DNA from: Mytilus trossulus
Lineage: Eukaryota > Mollusca > Bivalvia > Mytilida > Mytilidae
NCBI RefSeq assembly: GCF_036588685.1
Contig: NC_086374.1
Coordinates: 92,703,059 to 92,767,058, forward strand
DNA: 64,000 nt
Direction of reading: 5' to 3'
Position 1 is the first letter of the stretch. Each line of letters opens with the position of its first letter. This document shows positions 60,921-64,000 of the stretch, piece after piece. The position numbers were made by a program, and so were the translations under genes. The notes beneath the pieces are model-generated. The model was not told the DNA's origin, searched no databases, and saw nothing but the letters and a program-made list of their open reading frames with translations.

Positions 60921-63377
60921 TCAACAGTTCAAAAACAACCTTTGAATTTTTTTGTGGATCCCACCCACAAGATCTTTCCTTTTAACAATTCTTTTGGGAT
61001 TTTTTGGGATTTCTTTAAAACTGTCAAATTTTCGCCCTTTCACATAATTAAAAGGGCCAACCTTCCTCAAAATGCTTACAGCAAGATCAAGGTCTTTAGA
61101 TGTAGTTTTTTTAGTATGGCTTGTTGTCGGTTTTGGGATATTCAAAAGTTTGTCTACATTATCTCCTATTTTGTAAATTATGTTTGCTGACCCGCTGGCC
61201 CTTCTAGTTGCAGTCTCTGTTTTGTTGGCACCTATAAATAAAAATAAAATTATGATGCAATTCTCTTGTAACAGTAATATTTGAGCAGATACTATAAGCA
61301 TTCAATCGATAATATTTGGTGTAGTTTGTAATTTGCACATGTCTGTAGTGCAGTTCTCATCAAACTGACCTCATTTGCATGGTTCAATGATGACTTAAAA
61401 TGTTATTTTAATGTGATGCTTATGGTATGGTTTTTTGTTTATATTTTTAACATACATTCAATTATGAAAAACAATATAGGCCAGAATATTTTACATTTTA
61501 TCTTTGATGATGATTTTGGAGATCAAGTAGATAAATTCCACACTCACCGTTCCGGAGTTATGGTTCTTGAAGGTTACAAAATTGCATTTCCATTTGACAC
61601 AGTGCCTTAACAAATTTTTTTACCATTCTTCCAAAGCTTTTAAAATGTTAGTTTGTTACTTGTTGTAACTGATGACAAAATATTCTGTTTACACTCAGTA
61701 TGACAACTCCTTTCTTTTTAAACTGAATTAATGAATGTTTTTTTTTTAAACAACTACTCTTACCTAGACCTCTTATGATGTCTTTCTGGTTCCTGATAGC
61801 ATGCTCCTGAACCAGGTCTGCCTCCTTGTTTTGACCATTTCCACCTTTGGTGTTGACAAATGCTCCTTCCAGAACTCTCGTTCTTGTGTGTGGAGACAAC
61901 AAAAAGTTAACCTGCAGGATGGTGTTGACACATTCCGTGAAATATTTACTCATTGTTGAGTTGGAATAGAAAAATTCTGCATTTTCTTTCATATTCAGTA
62001 TGAGTCTTTCTGTATCCCCTTCCTTTGCTGTATCACTCATGTTGATGATTTGCAGTCCCCATGTTATTAAATTGCAATAATAGTTGTAGATGAAATCATC
62101 ATTACTGCAATTTAGACCTAATAAGAAACAAAATACTTTTTAAAGATTAATTTTATACGTTTCAAAAAATTCTTCTTCTATGTGATTTTTTTTAACTCAT
62201 TCACATCCAAGTGTTATACTTTATAGTAGCAAAGTTAAAAATGAATGACATCATAGGCTGTTTGTTGCCTTTGACATGTGTCAGTGTGTAAAAAATTTTT
62301 ATTGACAGATAATAGGAATAATATTCCTCCTATGCAAATTGGTGATTGTTATGGAAAAAGAGAGTTTATATACAGGAATTTGATTTCATTCAGTTTCAAT
62401 AAAGTCTTTGATCAGTTATTTTACTTTTTTGTTAATTTGTTGATCTTACACCCTTCGCTGTGAGGTATTACATTCATTTCGATATTCCTTATACTGTTAT
62501 GACAATGTTTAATGTCTTTTAAAAATGGAAATTATATTCATTATATTCTAAAATTAACCGTAAATCTTGGAGAATATGTGACTCAGCACAGTATCTCTAT
62601 TTTGTTCTGAGCTGTGAGGTAGGTCATCTGCCGCTATGCGAATCAACGCTTTAACAATAAGCAACAGCAACTCTTCGTGTGCTTGGTAGTTAGACTTCAC
62701 ATTGCAATTTGCATTCGTTCTCCTTAGAACAGTTTTCAAATGGAACAAAGTCCCACACTGTCCTAAGGATTCTTGCTTATAAAGCGCTTTATATGCTTTC
62801 TGAAAAAAAATTTATAGGCAGTGTACAAATATCTGAATAACTGTTCAAATTACATAGCTAACATACAGTTGATGGCTGCTATACATTATTAGATAAATTA
62901 AATTTATACACTTATTTTTTTTGTGCCTTAAGGGCATATGAAGATTTGTTCACCCAAGAATATTCACATTCCATCCGATTCCAAGTGAATTTGAATATGG
63001 TATATGAGCTGCATTACCTTGTGATTAAAAATAGAGATACAAATGGTTGTGTATATGTTCTCCCGTTGAAATTTCAGGGAATTTGATTTTAATTTCAAAA
63101 TTTCTTCAAAAACAATGTTTATGTAGCATTCTTTTTAGGACTACCCAAAATCAGTATAGAAAAGAAAAAAATAAACTATATATATATATAAAAAAACATA
63201 CGGCCAAAAGATCTTGCTTGACATGCCACAGTTCACATGTCACTGGAGCCAAATGTTGAAAGCGACCCCTTGGTGTCAATGCTAAATGTCTTATATTTTT
63301 GGCATTTTGCAGCCTCTCCCTGGTCAGCATATCTCCACCCAAAACAACCCCATGCCTATCTAACATATCTGTATTAC
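60921..63377 (-). CDS. DUF6589-type protein, last four exons, 5' end outside recognised range
   Basis: Minus-strand exons: 63202-63377, 62559-62799, 61764-62117 and 60921-61231 (stop at 60921-60923). All junctions are GT-AG and phases match (0, 1, 1), which supports a real gene structure. Words in order: GGDMLTRERLQNAKNIRHLA and LTPRGRFQHLAPVTCELWHV (counterpart of the GDGLSVERMNDAKKARA region in this family), then CGTLFHLKTVLRR, WGLQIINMSDTAKEGDTERL, YSNSTMSKYFTECVNTILQ, GGNGQNKEADLVQEHAIRNQ and GANKTETA. This follows the C-terminal half of DUF6589 proteins known from cnidarians and molluscs; their function is unknown and they are often multi-copy. The basic C-terminus ends HKKIQRLFLNC. Upstream exons were not found before 64000. 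Confidence 0.75.
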
Positions 63378-63453
63378 CTGTTAAAAAAATCTGATATTTT
63401 CTATTTATCAATATTGATATATTTATTAAAACTTATTTTTCTGCACATTTTCA

Positions 63454-63690
63454 GGTTGCCGTTTGTTAATGTGTTACATATTTGTTTTTCCTTCATTTTT
63501 TTTTTATATAAATAAGACTTAGTTTTCTCTTTTGAATTTTGAAACATTTTATTTTTGGCCTTTTTAAGCTGACTATGCTGTACAGACTTTGCTAATTGTT
63601 GGGGGGCCGTACAGTGACCTACAAGTGTTAATCTCTGTGTTATTTTGTTTTTTTATGGAGGGTTGTGTCATTTGAAATCATACCACATTC
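63454..63690 (+). repeat. Abundant bivalve interspersed repeat, copy 3
   Basis: TTGCCGTTTGTTAATGTGTT through GCTGACTATGCTGTACAG and GCCGTACAGTGACCTACAAG to ATCATACCACATTC. It matches copy 1 (8708-8969) in order with substitutions. It lies upstream of the DUF6589 exons, in antisense orientation to that gene. Confidence 0.7.
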
Positions 63691-64000
63691 AATAATGACC
63701 GCAATTCTGATTAATATATTGTCTTGTATGTGATATAATTTCAGATCATTTATAGGTTTGGGATTGTGACGTCCATTTTCTCTGAATAAGAAACACAATT
63801 TCATATATAGAGGCCAGCTGATCACATGCTTGATTTTATTGCTGTGCTGAAGACATTTTGGTTGATCTCTCTTTGACATATTCCCCATTTCCATTCTCAA
63901 TTTTATCGTATACTAATTTTATTTTAATGGATGTTAAAATTAGAAGATTAACTGATCATATATTAAAGAAAAATCAATTAAGCACAATTAAAAGAAAAGG
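63691..64000. other. Window end, nothing recognised
   Basis: AT-rich sequence with one short minus-strand frame (63640-63900) overlapping the repeat. It may be intron of the DUF6589-type gene. Confidence 0.4.

Overview
This is a nuclear window from an AT-rich, intron-rich animal genome. The interspersed repeats and gene content point to a bivalve mollusc, probably a mytilid mussel. That attribution is inference from recognised repeat families; nothing here proves the species.

Left part (1-21 kb). Two genes of the ancient Surfeit cluster lie head to head. MED22 (SURF5) is on the minus strand with three visible exons and runs off the window at base 1. RPL7A (SURF3) is on the plus strand with seven exons encoding 266 residues, the same length as human. 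The RPL7A introns are packed with box C/D RNA genes: three SNORD24-like, five SNORD36-like and three SNORD14 (U14)-like copies. Intron 1 also holds four copies of a ~192-nt box C/D-like RNA that I cannot assign to a known family. About 5 kb of repeat-rich DNA, including a foldback element, separates the two genes.

Middle part (22.5-49.3 kb). One 26.8-kb unit has ~430-bp terminal inverted repeats and is flanked by a 9-bp direct repeat (GCTTTTCTG). Reading inward from each end come a TIR, a 368-bp tandem repeat array, and a decayed Polinton/Maverick (adintovirus-like) core on the minus strand. The core carries a split major capsid gene, a penton-like/pX-like gene and the N-terminal part of a protein-primed DNA polymerase B. 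The left array has 44.6 almost identical monomers. The right array has about 11 diverged monomers in the opposite orientation and shows a four-monomer higher-order period.

Right part (49.3-64 kb). About 6 kb of low-complexity, repeat-bearing DNA follows. Next comes an inverted duplicate (55.41-57.78 kb) of the 3' end of RPL7A: intact last exon, poly(A) signal and three U14 copies, without upstream exons. Directly beyond the duplication breakpoint is a RecQ-like helicase C-terminal exon with an in-frame stop. An 18-bp minisatellite and the last four exons of a minus-strand DUF6589-type gene follow.

The real host genes are thus MED22, RPL7A with its guide RNAs, and possibly the DUF6589 gene. 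The remainder is dominated by mobile DNA, tandem repeats and duplicated fragments.
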